This document shows, piece after piece, positions 19,992 to 29,598 of a stretch of 64,000 nucleotides of DNA (positions are counted from its first letter, which is position 1; every line of letters starts with the position of its first letter). Source of the DNA: Prorocentrum cordatum (taxonomy: Eukaryota > Sar > Dinophyceae > Prorocentrales > Prorocentraceae); assembly GCA_963575745.1 (NCBI GenBank), contig CAUYUJ010011503.1, forward strand, positions 318,001-382,000. The letters are read 5' to 3'. A model generated the notes under the pieces. That model saw only the letters and a list, made by a program, of their open reading frames with translations, had not been told where the DNA came from and did no database searches. A program made the position numbers and the translations under genes.

Positions 19992-21719
19992 AAGTTGACC
20001 CGAGCCCTGCGAACCAGACTGCGCGCGAAGACGTCGCTTCCGTTCCCCCCGCAGTAATGGGAAGCATCGCTCACAAAGATCCTTGTGCAGATCTGGCGGG
20101 GGTCTGTCTAGGACGGAGACCCGGTTGCGATCGAACTCCCGCATGCAGCGGGCGAGGCCCTTGACTGTCGCGTCGCTGCATCTACACAGCACGGCGTGCA
20201 CCAACGAACTACATTTATTAACAACGAGTTCCTCGCTGGAGGCATCAAGTACGAGCGACCCGCTGTCGCGAGGTGTCTCCTGTGATGCGTCGCCAGGGCT
20301 CTCAACGCCCCGCCGTGGGTCGATCGCGGCGCTCCTCGCACACTCCGCCGCAAAAGCACGGCGGGGCTCCCTCGCGTCGACCGTCAGCTTTTGCACCTCC
20401 TCCCGAATGGGCCCAACTTCGAGGGTTGCTGGGCCGACGATCTCACGGATCAAGGGCTCCGCGTCGCGGGCCATCGCGTCGGAAAGGCTGGCTGCGCCTC
20501 TGTGGGTCCGCGCGACGGCGAGGAGCGATTGCAGATCGAGCATCGCCGGCCTGGCCATTGCCCCGGGCGCGAGCCCCGCCGAGGCTATCGTCGCGCAGGT
20601 CGACGAGGCCGCCAGAGGGGCGTCTCGAATATACTTCAAAACCGCATCGCTCCCCCGCCTGCCTAGCAGTTGGATGGCCCAGGCGCAAAGACCTGCGCGC
20701 GACAGACTCTGGGCTCCGCCGACTCGCAGTGAATGCCCACCCCACACGTTCAGGCCATCGGCAGATATGAGGGGATAGCCGAGGTGCTGGACGGCGCGCC
20801 TGATGGTGGCGACGACGACCTCTTTCGAGCAAGCGGCCCCCATCTGCGTGGGGAAGAGTGGTAACGTAGCATCGGGGGCTCCTCGCTGGTCATGGCGATC
20901 GGGAAACCGCGCGCGAAGCCAGGCTCGTTGCTCCCACAAGCAGTGGGCAGGGTACACAGCACCGAATGCGCCCTGGTTGCAGCAGCAGCCGTGCGCACGC
21001 TCCATGCCGAGGGTTTGCGGGTCCGTCTTCGACGCGGGCAACAACCATGTTGCAACCGAACCTTCCGGCTCGGAGCTGCGGAGCGTGACCATGGCAGCGC
21101 GCGCGGAGGACAGCTCGATCTCCCGAGTTATCCACCACGTGCCTGCAACGAGGGCGCGCCACGGCGACGCTGGACCGTTCGGGGCGCCTGGGTCCCAGCT
21201 TCGAGGAAGCCTGCCGAGATCCTCGAGCGGCAGACCTTCCACTTTGCGCGCTGGCCCTAGGCCCCGTTCACATGATCGCTTGGCGTCCTGGAAGGCGATG
21301 CGCATGCTGGGTGTCACCTCGTGGCCCTGCTGCCCGTGCCACTTCCGCGCTGTCGACAAGTACCGTGCTGCCGATCTGTATCCGCCTGCCTTCAGCGCGG
21401 CACCGAAGATCCTGATTTTTGCCCGTGTGAGTGGCATCAGTTCCATGCCCCACGGGCTCATGAACGTCTCCAGCGTTCTCCTCCTCGAGGCGTCGGCACA
21501 GCTCGTGGTTGCCGCTAGCACGTCGCGGTCGAACTCCGCGAGAGCGGACTCCTGGGCTGCCTGTGGTGTCAGCGTCGGCATGCTGCCCCTTTGGTATTCA
21601 CGCCGGCTTGGCGCGTCCCGCCGAGCCCTGGGGATAGACGGCAGCGCCGCCTCACTTGCGGCGTCGGCGTCGCCACTATCCGGCGGCTGCGGGCTCTGCG
21701 CGCTCCTGGTGCAATCCAT
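19962..21719 (-). CDS. Stand-alone tyrosine recombinase, apparently intact
   Basis: I start at ATG 21719 (585 residues). The frame is open further upstream to a TGA near 22056 but without an ATG between. After a disordered ~55-residue N terminus, residues ~60-160 form a helical core-binding domain (AALKAGGYRSAARYLSTARK). The catalytic domain shows Arg199 (WWITREIELSS), Lys231 (PASKTDP), His329 and Arg332 (GHSLRVGGAQ) and Tyr363 (SDAVLKYIRD), the full R-K-HxxR-Y set. The usual Trp/His before the Tyr is replaced (LGRRGSDA). The C-terminal ~200 residues hold a Cys/His-rich stretch (LCRCSDATVKGLARCMREFD; CERCFPLL). No RT is nearby, so this could be a Crypton-like DNA transposon or a fragment of a YR retroelement. 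Direct repeats overlap its 3' end. Confidence 0.7.
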   Translation of the reverse strand: MDCTRSAQSPQPPDSGDADAASEAALPSIPRARRDAPSRREYQRGSMPTLTPQAAQESALAEFDRDVLAATTSCADASRRRTLETFMSPWGMELMPLTRAKIRIFGAALKAGGYRSAARYLSTARKWHGQQGHEVTPSMRIAFQDAKRSCERGLGPARKVEGLPLEDLGRLPRSWDPGAPNGPASPWRALVAGTWWITREIELSSARAAMVTLRSSEPEGSVATWLLPASKTDPQTLGMERAHGCCCNQGAFGAVYPAHCLWEQRAWLRARFPDRHDQRGAPDATLPLFPTQMGAACSKEVVVATIRRAVQHLGYPLISADGLNVWGGHSLRVGGAQSLSRAGLCAWAIQLLGRRGSDAVLKYIRDAPLAASSTCATIASAGLAPGAMARPAMLDLQSLLAVARTHRGAASLSDAMARDAEPLIREIVGPATLEVGPIREEVQKLTVDAREPRRAFAAECARSAAIDPRRGVESPGDASQETPRDSGSLVLDASSEELVVNKCSSLVHAVLCRCSDATVKGLARCMREFDRNRVSVLDRPPPDLHKDLCERCFPLLRGERKRRLRAQSGSQGSGQLGAVDASRPE

Positions 21720-22139
21720 GGCCAGAGCCGTCGTCGGCGAGGGCCCGGCGGGTCCAGGACGGCGTCCCGGACCACGGCCCCCACCAATGCCCGATAGACC
21801 AGGATCGTTGGCCAAGCTGCGCGATAGGGCGGGCCCCGTCGGTCCAATCTGCACGGACGTTAGACTTGGGGCCCCCCCAGCGCCTGACAGGCCCTGCACC
21901 CCCGACGTGGCCCCTGCCCGCCCTCCAACCCCTTTTTGCCGCTCGCGGCCGGGCAGCGCGTCAACTAAATCGTCGCGCGGCCGCGCCGGCCACACGGCTG
22001 GGCAGGTTGGGTTGGGCGACCGTCTCGGCGTGAGATGGCTCTGGGATGGACGGCATCAAGTTAGATGCAAAAGGACACATGGGGAGGGCATCAGCTGAAG
22101 GCAATGAAAAGCTGTCTCGAAAATAAGCCCGAGGCGGTG

Positions 22140-22346
22140 GCCGCCAGGCGCGGCCGGCGCGGCCGGGCCCTGCCGGGGCCTCCCGGGCAGTTTTTGGGGC
22201 ACCAAACGGCCCCCTGTTCGGTGCTGGAAAAACTGCCCGGGGGGGCCCGGGGGGACCGCCGGGCCCCTCTTGGAGGTCGCGATGCGCGGCCGGGCCCTGC
22301 CGAGCCCCCCCGAGCAGTTTTTGGGTTACCAAACGGGCCCCATGGG
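22140..22346. repeat. Inverted and direct GC-rich repeats around a 14-bp-arm hairpin
   Basis: CCCGGGCAGTTTTT at 22182-22195 is exactly complementary to AAAAACTGCCCGGG at 22228-22241, with a partly paired loop (GCACC/GGTGC). The left arm and its flank recur in direct orientation at ~22280-22345 (GCGGCCGGGCCCTGCCG ... CAGTTTTTGGG). No coding sequence. Confidence 0.6.
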
Positions 22347-22921
22347 TGAGCCTCGGCAGAGATGAAAACAGCGCGGGCGGGATCCGGGGCGCTATCGGAT
22401 GCTTTCTGGAGAGCCTTTGGAGCCATCTTGGGGCCCTCTTGAGCCCTCGGGCCGTCTTGAAGCTATCCTCGGCCGTCTTGGAACGCTCTTTCGGAACCCC
22501 CCGAGGGGGCGGTATTTATTAGAAAATAAATACCTCCCTCTTGGGCGGCCTTGGAGGAGCGGAGAGGGAGGGCAGGGGGGAGGGGGAGGGAGGAGGGCAC
22601 GGGGGAGGCGGAAAGGAGGGGCGGAGGGAGGGAGGGAAAGGAAGGAGGAAAAGGAGGACGACGACGATGATGATGGTGATGAGTAGATACTAGGACCACG
22701 CGTTCGCGATGATAGGGTGCGCCTGATCGCGGGTGGAGCCTGTCGCCTTCAGTGCCAGCGGCTGCGGGGCACGGAATCATGCCCGCGGTGCCCACGCACG
22801 CCAGACCGAGTTCCACGGAGGCACGGTGGCCCGTGGCATGGCGCGCAACGACGCTGGCAATGAGCTAGGCGGGGCGGCGCCCAATCTACTCAAGGCGTCC
22901 GCGACCAAGTTCCTGTCCTTC

Positions 22922-23050
22922 CCCAGAGGTCCAAGGATTGTTAAAATAAGCGGTGGAGTATATCTTGAGCACTCAAGTATTAAAAGAAGACTTGAGTGTT
23001 ATAATAAGAGTTGAAGTGTCATGATAAGACTTGAAGTGGTATACTAAGAT
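22922..23050 (+). repeat. Left terminal inverted repeat of the 18.3-kb insertion
   Basis: The outer 47 bp are strongly conserved with the right end. The inner part consists of AT-rich degenerate subrepeats of ATAAGACTTGAAGTG, unlike the GC-rich surroundings. Such subterminal repeats often bind transposase. Confidence 0.75.
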
Positions 23051-23129
23051 TGGCATGTTCTAATCAGAAGTGAGCGTGTAGTGCGCGCACGCTAACGACC
23101 TTAAAACTGTAGCTGTCACGAGAAAAACT

Positions 23130-23720
<591 letters not shown>

Positions 23721-24180
23721 AGGGTATTGAACGGTCGCCGCCATTCCGCCTCCTGGCTCGAGCGATCGAGAAGGGCGACTCAGAGGTCGTGGCGCCTCCG
23801 AAGACGCGCCGCGACCCCGCCGCCGCGTCGTGGTTGTCATCGTCGTGGTCGCTATCGTCGTGGTCGTCATCGTCGTGGTCGTCGTGGTGGTCGTCGTCTG
23901 GCCGTCCAGCGCCAACTCAGCTCTCCTCGGGGGGGAGCGCGTCCTCCTCCCTCCTCACCCCTCCCCCCTCTTGCTCACCACTGTCATCCCCCCAGCCTAC
24001 CATCATCATCATCATCATCATCATCATCATGTCTGCCACCTCCCCCCCTCTCGGCGCCGCTCTTCATCGCCATCACCATTGCTACTGCCACTGCCGTCTC
24101 CCTCGCATCTCATGATATCCCCCGCCCAATGGTTACGTCGAGTCCAGCCGCGGCGACGAGGGGCCAACCAACCGGTCAGC

Positions 24181-24280
24181 GAGGCGTCATCGATGCGTCA
24201 TCGATGACTCATCGATGACGCACCGACGTCATCGATGCGTCATCGACGACGCATCGATGACGCACCGCCGTCGACGCGAC
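24181..24280. repeat. 11-bp GCGTCATCGAT array, cluster 1
   Basis: At least six units of (G)CGTCATCGAT in both orientations; the core TCATCGATGA is palindromic. It lies at the 3' end of the acidic-protein gene. Confidence 0.7.
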
Positions 24281-24967
24281 TGTAACATGCCCGCGCCCCT
24301 CGTACGTGCTCTCGTCCTGGGGCGGCTCTTTGCGCACAGTGGGCTCGTGCTCACCGTCGACTGAGAGGTCGAGCGACTCCGCGCGCTGCAGGTCCGAGTC
24401 CGAGTCGCGCGTCAGGTTGGAGTCTGAGTCCTCGCCGCGCTCGTCGCCGAGCGCCACGTCTATCATGCGATCGTCGCCAATCTCGCTGTTGATGTCGGTC
24501 GTGCCCTCGTCGACCTCCGCGTCGCCCGTCTCGTCGATCTTGGCCTCGTCGACCTCCGCGTCGCCCTTCTCGTCGATCGTGGCCTCGTCGACCTCCGCGT
24601 CGTCCTTCTCGTCGGTCTTGACCTCGTCGACCGTCTCGCCGTCCTCCTCGCGCGCGGCGTCGGCGGAGGCGACGACGTCGTCAGTCAGCATGTAGGCGTC
24701 CTCGCGGGCGTGGCCGCGGCAGCTGAGCTCGTCCTCGCGCGACGGTGGCACCTCGTAGCCGTCCTCGTCGGCAGAGCTCTCGTCGCCAATGTCTGGGGAA
24801 ACCCGCTCGTCAGGGTCCAACTCAGGCGGTGCGTTCAATGCGCCGTACTGAGCCCACTGCACCGTGCCCGCGTCGTACATATGCGGGTTCGATAGTATGT
24901 GAATCCGCCACTCTGGCCTCACATGTGCCGCGATCGGAATGATTGTCGGAATGAACGTGTAGGTCAT
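24209..24967 (-). CDS. Acidic repeat protein of unknown function
   Basis: 252 residues from ATG 24967. The N terminus (TFIPTIIPIAAHVRPEWRIH) is ordinary globular-looking sequence. From residue ~60 on it becomes strongly acidic, with three tandem 13-residue units around DEKGDAEVDEA (residues ~125-165), then an Asp/Ser-rich tail. The last ~20 residues are translated from the 11-bp array and may not be real coding. A spliced-leader relic ends ~65 nt upstream of the ATG, which fixes the 5' end. Acidic repeats suggest a histone-like or metal-binding role, but nothing proves it. Confidence 0.45.
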   Translation of the reverse strand: MTYTFIPTIIPIAAHVRPEWRIHILSNPHMYDAGTVQWAQYGALNAPPELDPDERVSPDIGDESSADEDGYEVPPSREDELSCRGHAREDAYMLTDDVVASADAAREEDGETVDEVKTDEKDDAEVDEATIDEKGDAEVDEAKIDETGDAEVDEGTTDINSEIGDDRMIDVALGDERGEDSDSNLTRDSDSDLQRAESLDLSVDGEHEPTVRKEPPQDESTYEGRGHVTVASTAVRHRCVVDDASMTSVRHR

Positions 24968-25029
24968 GGTGCCTCTCCTGGCAGCCGCGAGGTTGTGGCG
25001 GAACGTCAGTAAGCTGACGGCGCCAATCG

Positions 25030-25048
25030 TTCGAGCCAAAGTGGCTAC
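25030..25048 (-). other. Spliced-leader relic
   Basis: On the minus strand GTAGCCACTTTGGCTCGAA, close to the leader core (GTAGCCATTTTGGCTCAAG). It lies about 65 nt upstream of the ATG at 24967. A CAT-repeat (25046-25147) lies directly upstream. Confidence 0.6.
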
Positions 25049-25643
25049 CTCATCATCAACATCATCATCAACATCATCAGCATCATCATCATCATCCTCA
25101 CCATCATCATCATCATCATCCTCATCATCATCAGCTTCATCATCACCAGCAGCCGCATCGACATCGCTATGCGTTGCGACATCGCCCACCTCGTTAATGG
25201 CGGTATGCTCACATTCGCGAACCCGCCGCGACCCCAATCATGGCGCGCTGCGCCAACCGACCGACCAGACGCGGGCTGCCGCTGCCCCCTGGACTCATGG
25301 CTGCCCCCCCCCCCCCCCCCCAGACTCCTGGACACCTGGACGGGGCCCCTGCCCCTGCCTCCCATCCTCCTCGCCATAGGGGGAGGGCGGCAAATTCCAG
25401 CGGCTGGGATTAGATTCTCGGGCGAGGACAGGCATGGCAGGAGGTGGGGCCGCAGACTCGCGCTCCAGACAGGGCACTGGCGTCGGCACGCTGACACGCG
25501 CGCCCCGTGCAACTGATCTCTGCGCCCGCGCGGCGCGCGAAGATAACACTTGCGATGCGCCCTTGCTGCGAGCATGATATCGCCCACGGAGCGCCGTCAG
25601 AAGACTACAGAAGAGAAAGCGCTGCCGTCTCTGAAAAATCCGC

Positions 25644-26459
25644 TCAGATGGGGCCATCAACCTTGTCATAGTCGAAGTCGCTCTCGTGGGCGGCGTTCCA
25701 GCCCATGTCCAGCTTGTCGTGGGCGAACTCGCCGTCGTCCTCGTAGATGGGCTCGTGCGCCGTATCCAGAATCACAATGTACCACAGGCTGCTGTACGCG
25801 CCGTAGTTGCCACCGAGGGGGTTCCCGTGGCAGAAACCCTTCGAGTACCGAAAGATGCGCATGCCCGCGACGCGGGCATGCCCGCCCACCAACGCCATCG
25901 ACGACACGATGCACTTCTTGAGGTCGCGAACCAACACGGGGCGATCGTCGCCAGCTGCGGCGGGGTTGGGGACTGCCACTGGTGGGTCCAGCCACTTGCC
26001 TGTGTCCTGGACCTTGACATTGAAGTACAGACAAGGCGGGGTGCTCACGCCGACGACGAACTCCGAGCACGCGTGAGAGGTCGGCGTGTCCAGACCTTTA
26101 GGCTGCAGGCCGGTGATCGAGATGAAGACGCTGATGCCGCTGTTGATCACGAACTCGCCCCACAGGCAGTAGTCCACGCCGCCCGCAGTCGGCAAGGGCA
26201 CCCCAGGAGCGCCCCACGAACGGCCCCCAGGAACGCCCCACGGGGTGCGCAACCTGTAGACGTGTAAGTCCTTGTCACTGTAGAACGAGTAGTCCTCCTT
26301 GATGCTCTTCTTGAGCGCCACCACCTCGACCCCCTGCGGCCACGACAGGCTGGCGCCGACTGGGGCCACGCAGGGCGCCCAGCAGTCACCGTTGAGATCA
26401 CCGAAGGAAACTTTTATCTTCTTCACGGCCTGCACGTTGTTGGCAACAAAGAGATCCAT
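25644..26459 (-). CDS. Unknown 271-aa protein
   Basis: Starts at ATG 26459 (MDLFVANNVQAVKKIKVSFG), ends at TGA 25644. It looks globular: mixed beta-type sequence with Cys pairs (GDCWAPC), YCLWGEFVINSGISVFISIT near residue 105 and an aromatic, acidic C terminus (SSLWYIVILDTAHEPIYEDD). A Gly/Pro/Trp insertion near residue 85 reads like a short in-frame duplication. A spliced-leader relic lies ~95 nt upstream, so the start is well supported. No family recognised. It is part of the minus-strand gene series of the insertion. Confidence 0.6.
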   Translation of the reverse strand: MDLFVANNVQAVKKIKVSFGDLNGDCWAPCVAPVGASLSWPQGVEVVALKKSIKEDYSFYSDKDLHVYRLRTPWGVPGGRSWGAPGVPLPTAGGVDYCLWGEFVINSGISVFISITGLQPKGLDTPTSHACSEFVVGVSTPPCLYFNVKVQDTGKWLDPPVAVPNPAAAGDDRPVLVRDLKKCIVSSMALVGGHARVAGMRIFRYSKGFCHGNPLGGNYGAYSSLWYIVILDTAHEPIYEDDGEFAHDKLDMGWNAAHESDFDYDKVDGPI

Positions 26460-26551
26460 GGCGAAAGTAGGCGCGTCTGGTAGGCACCCTCGGGAGTGGG
26501 CGCTTGGTAGGTGCCCTCGGGAGGGCGGCGTCAGGACAGAAACGAATCCAG

Positions 26552-26572
26552 CTTGAGCCAAAACGTTTACGG
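26552..26572 (-). other. Spliced-leader relic
   Basis: On the minus strand CCGTAAACGTTTTGGCTCAAG, identical to the leader at both ends (CCGTA and TTTTGGCTCAAG) with a changed centre. It lies upstream of the ATG at 26459. Confidence 0.7.
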
Positions 26573-26917
26573 ATTCAGTTGATGCGTTGGTCGTTTCGGC
26601 CATGCCGTTTCAGTTTTATGCGTTGTTTCGCGATGTGATGTTCGTTTCGTCTGCAGGTTTAATGTTTACGTGAAACCGCGCGGCTGGGTTCGCCACGTCG
26701 CCGCATCTATTCTCGCATACTCGTCGGGTCTGGACTTGCCGCGGCTAGATTCTCATCGCCGCGGCTGGATTCGCCATGTCGCCTCGTGTTGATTATCGAG
26801 TATCTGCATCTTCCCTCACTCCCCCGCCCCCCCCCCGCCCCCTTCGCCCCCCCCCCTCCTGCCCCCGCTCCCCCAGGGGGCAGCGCCAGACAAGGGGCAG
26901 CGCATCGGCGAGCGTCG

Positions 26918-26955
26918 GCATCGCATCGATGACATGCGATGCATCGACGACGCGC
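26918..26955. repeat. 11-bp array, cluster 2 (short)
   Basis: GCATCGATGACATGCGATGC and adjacent ATCGACGACGCG units between the 271-aa gene and the methyltransferase-like pseudogene. Confidence 0.45.
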
Positions 26956-27168
26956 TCAGTCGGGCCCGAACCCCGCGACCAGAGAGCGAGGAGGGGAATG
27001 GGGTGGAGAACAGCTCAAGGCGCATAACAAAGGTGTGACGGGTTTTCCACTTTCTGGCACGGCATGTTTGCACACGTCGCGGTCGCTTCCACTGCAGCTC
27101 TAATTTAAATCACCCCCATGGGGGCTCAGATCGAGCGAGTGCTCGCGCCAACCAGCTTCTAACAACAG

Positions 27169-28149
27169 TCAGGGCGAGCGCGACCGCAGCAACGAGATTG
27201 CCAGCCTCGCCATGCATTCGCCGAAAGCTTTCGGGTAGGCGCCAGATTTCTTCAATGTCGGGCCACCAATCACCCAGGCTTTCTTGCCTGGTGCATTCGG
27301 CCGCACCTGGTTCTTCCAGGCGCCAGTCTTTGCCCCCTGCAGCTTGCGCGGCCTGCCGCGCCGAAGGTACCGAACTGCTGGATCAATCGGCGCCGACGTA
27401 TCAGCCACCCTCGATGGCGGCGTGCGGGCGCGCGGGCACATCCTGAGACTATTGGTTCGCGCATTAACCTCCGCTAGTTTCAAATGTAGAGTGCCCCGCC
27501 AAGGCTATGGATCAGCCCCGATAAACGTTGCAGGTGGGCCGTCGCGCGAAGCGCAAGTCAAGATGTGCGCGGCGTTAGGGATGTCGCAGCGCCTGTCGAA
27601 CGCGCCTAGATGTGTACAAATGCGCACCATGCAAACCCTTCTCATTAAACTTATGAAGGCAGGATGGTGCTTGAAGATCGAGCACACAGGTTGCTCAATC
27701 GAAAAAAAAACGTGATGGCACTGTAAGTGGGTGCATACCCAGCTAAGGAACAAGACCATGATGTTGCCTAGCACGACGCGGTAACCTGCCTCGTTTCCAA
27801 TGATGTCATCAGACCTACCACTATGCCATTGCGATACCCATGAAAGGCTCCTGCAGTCCGGACCAAAGTGCACGAACCCTCCGCGCCGAACTCGGAAACA
27901 TATGATTGCGCACCACAGCATCCCAGCACATGAGGCGATATCTTGCGACCAGTGATTGGGTATATCGAAGTTTTCTGTGCGATAGGACTTGCGACGCATG
28001 GCCGCGCCTGGGGCATCTTCCCCACTGAAAATGTGAGCGAAATCCAGGTCCCTGACGATGCGCCCTATGGGAGGGAGGGGGCAGACTGTATCATACAAGT
28101 GGCACCTGCGACCAGACAGCCATGGGAATCCAGCCGCGGCGACAATCAA
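27169..28149 (-). pseudogene. Cytosine-methyltransferase-like protein, one in-frame TAG
   Basis: One minus-strand frame from ~28149 to 27169, interrupted by TAG at 27505-27507. Motifs in order: DLDFAHIFSGEDAPGAAM (motif I-like), HFGPDCRSLSWVSQWHSGR at ~27840-27880 (motif IV position, Asp-Cys instead of Pro-Cys), FFSIEQPVC at ~27690 (motif VI ENV/EQP), and after the TAG a basic tail with SGAYPKAFGECMARL. This order resembles the dinoflagellate-expanded DCM-like family linked to mobile elements. The replaced catalytic Pro and the nonsense codon argue against activity. No ATG is evident at the 5' end, so an upstream exon is likely. Confidence 0.5.
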
Positions 28150-28374
28150 TGATTTTCACACGTGTAACAATCTATGAAATGACATGTGCATCGGAATTTG
28201 CACGTTGCAGTCTGCGCGCCTGAGCGTAGGAGTGAATGCGTCATAGTAGTCACGTATGTCACTTGCCCCCAATATGTCGGGTCTGGGTTCGACGCGGCAG
28301 GCTCGTTGACCCAGTCGGGGACAGGCGACGCATTCACCGAAATAATCAACACAGCCATCAAAAAATCATCCGCA

Positions 28375-28539
28375 TCATCGCACGGGCCTCGCGGCACCAA
28401 TCCCGAGTGCTGCTTGAAGGTCGAGCCGCAAAAATACCCCACGCTCGAACTGCGCGGCGTGTGCAACTTCAGCCAAATTGGCTAGGAGGGCGTTCAACGT
28501 TTCGTCCTTCCACGTAGCGTACAGGCGAGGGTGACCCAT
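28375..28539 (-). CDS. Short unknown 54-aa ORF or last exon
   Basis: ATG 28539 to TGA 28375: starts MGHPRLYATWKDETLN and continues helical (LLANLAEVAHAAQFERGVFL). The HPRLYATWKDETLN pattern reminds me of tails of dinoflagellate mobile-element proteins. It sits just upstream of the methyltransferase-like frame, so it may be its first exon or the end of another gene. Confidence 0.35.
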   Translation of the reverse strand: MGHPRLYATWKDETLNALLANLAEVAHAAQFERGVFLRLDLQAALGIGAARPVR

Positions 28540-28633
28540 TAGATGGATCCTCGGGCGCGGGGGGCGGCGGCGAGATTGGGCTCAAGTGGGCGATGGGGGC
28601 GAGCAAGGGGAATTACCAGGGGGTGGGCGGAGG

Positions 28634-28795
28634 GGCGCGACGTCGTCGTCGACGTCGACGCTGTCGACGCCGACGTCGTCGAAATCGTCGTCGCCGTCGA
28701 CGAGGACATCGTCGATGTCGACAGCTACCCTCCTCGTCGACGGCGACGGCGACGACGACGTAGTCGACGTCGTCATCGACGACGACGTCGCTGCC
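28634..28795. repeat. GTCGAC-rich simple sequence
   Basis: Repeated GTCGAC/GACGTC steps, self-complementary throughout; ORFs here are artefacts. Confidence 0.8.
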
Positions 28796-29119
28796 ATGAC
28801 AGTCAAGCGTTGGGGCTACGGGGCATGATCCGACGAGGTGGAGTGGAGGGGCATGGGGAGACACGGGGAGGGCAGCAGAAGCAGCAGCAGCAGCAGCGAC
28901 TCAATCCCCCCTCGAGATCCCCCTATCGCGCGCGGAGGCAAGCGTCGAGACCTGCGACGTGCCCCCCCAGGCGGCGCCGACGTGGCCCCCAGGCGGCGCA
29001 ACTAGGTTCTCTCCCCTGATCCTTCCACCATTCCCTCGTCCCGCTCGTTGCATGGTGCATCCCTCCCATTCCTACTCCCCCATCCCAATCCCCCCTCCCC
29101 CGTCGCCGCCTCCTCCATC

Positions 29120-29163
29120 CATGCGTCATCGAGGCGGCGTCGATGACGCATGGGTGATCGATG
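29120..29163. repeat. 11-bp array, cluster 3
   Basis: GCGTCATCGAGGCGGCGTCG then ATGACGCATGGGTGATCGATGA; diverged units in the gap between the 28.5-kb ORF and the transposase-like gene. Confidence 0.45.
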
Positions 29164-29359
29164 ACTGACCTACTCCATGCCCCCTTGCTCACCAGCCCCC
29201 TCTCTGCCCTTTATCTGACCCCCCGACCCGCCCCACTGCCCCTTGCCTGCAGCCCCCGCCATCGCCGCCGCGCCGACCCTAGCCCCCCCCCCCCCCCCCA
29301 TCGCCCCCGCCGCACCCGAAGGTGGGGGGAGGGAGCTCGAGGGGAGGGGGGATGGAATG

Positions 29360-29386
29360 GGGGGGGGGGGGGGGGGGGGGGGGGGG
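29360..29386 (+). repeat. Poly-G run of about 27
   Basis: An almost unbroken G run inside a G-rich tract (29330-29480); strong quadruplex potential and a likely assembly risk. Confidence 0.8.
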
Positions 29387-29598
29387 ATGCGGGGGAAGGG
29401 GCACGGGGAGAAGTGGGAACGAGGGAGGGGGAGAAGGGGGCGTGGGAGAGCGAGGGGGGAGCGGCGAGGGGAATAGCAGAAGAGAGCAAGACAGCGAGCA
29501 GCAGATCCTTGCGTTCAGGTGCCAGAACAAATGGTGTTTGGGCTTGCGGGGGACTCCAGCAGAACGTAGTAGAATGAGGTGACGGAGAGCCAATCTTG

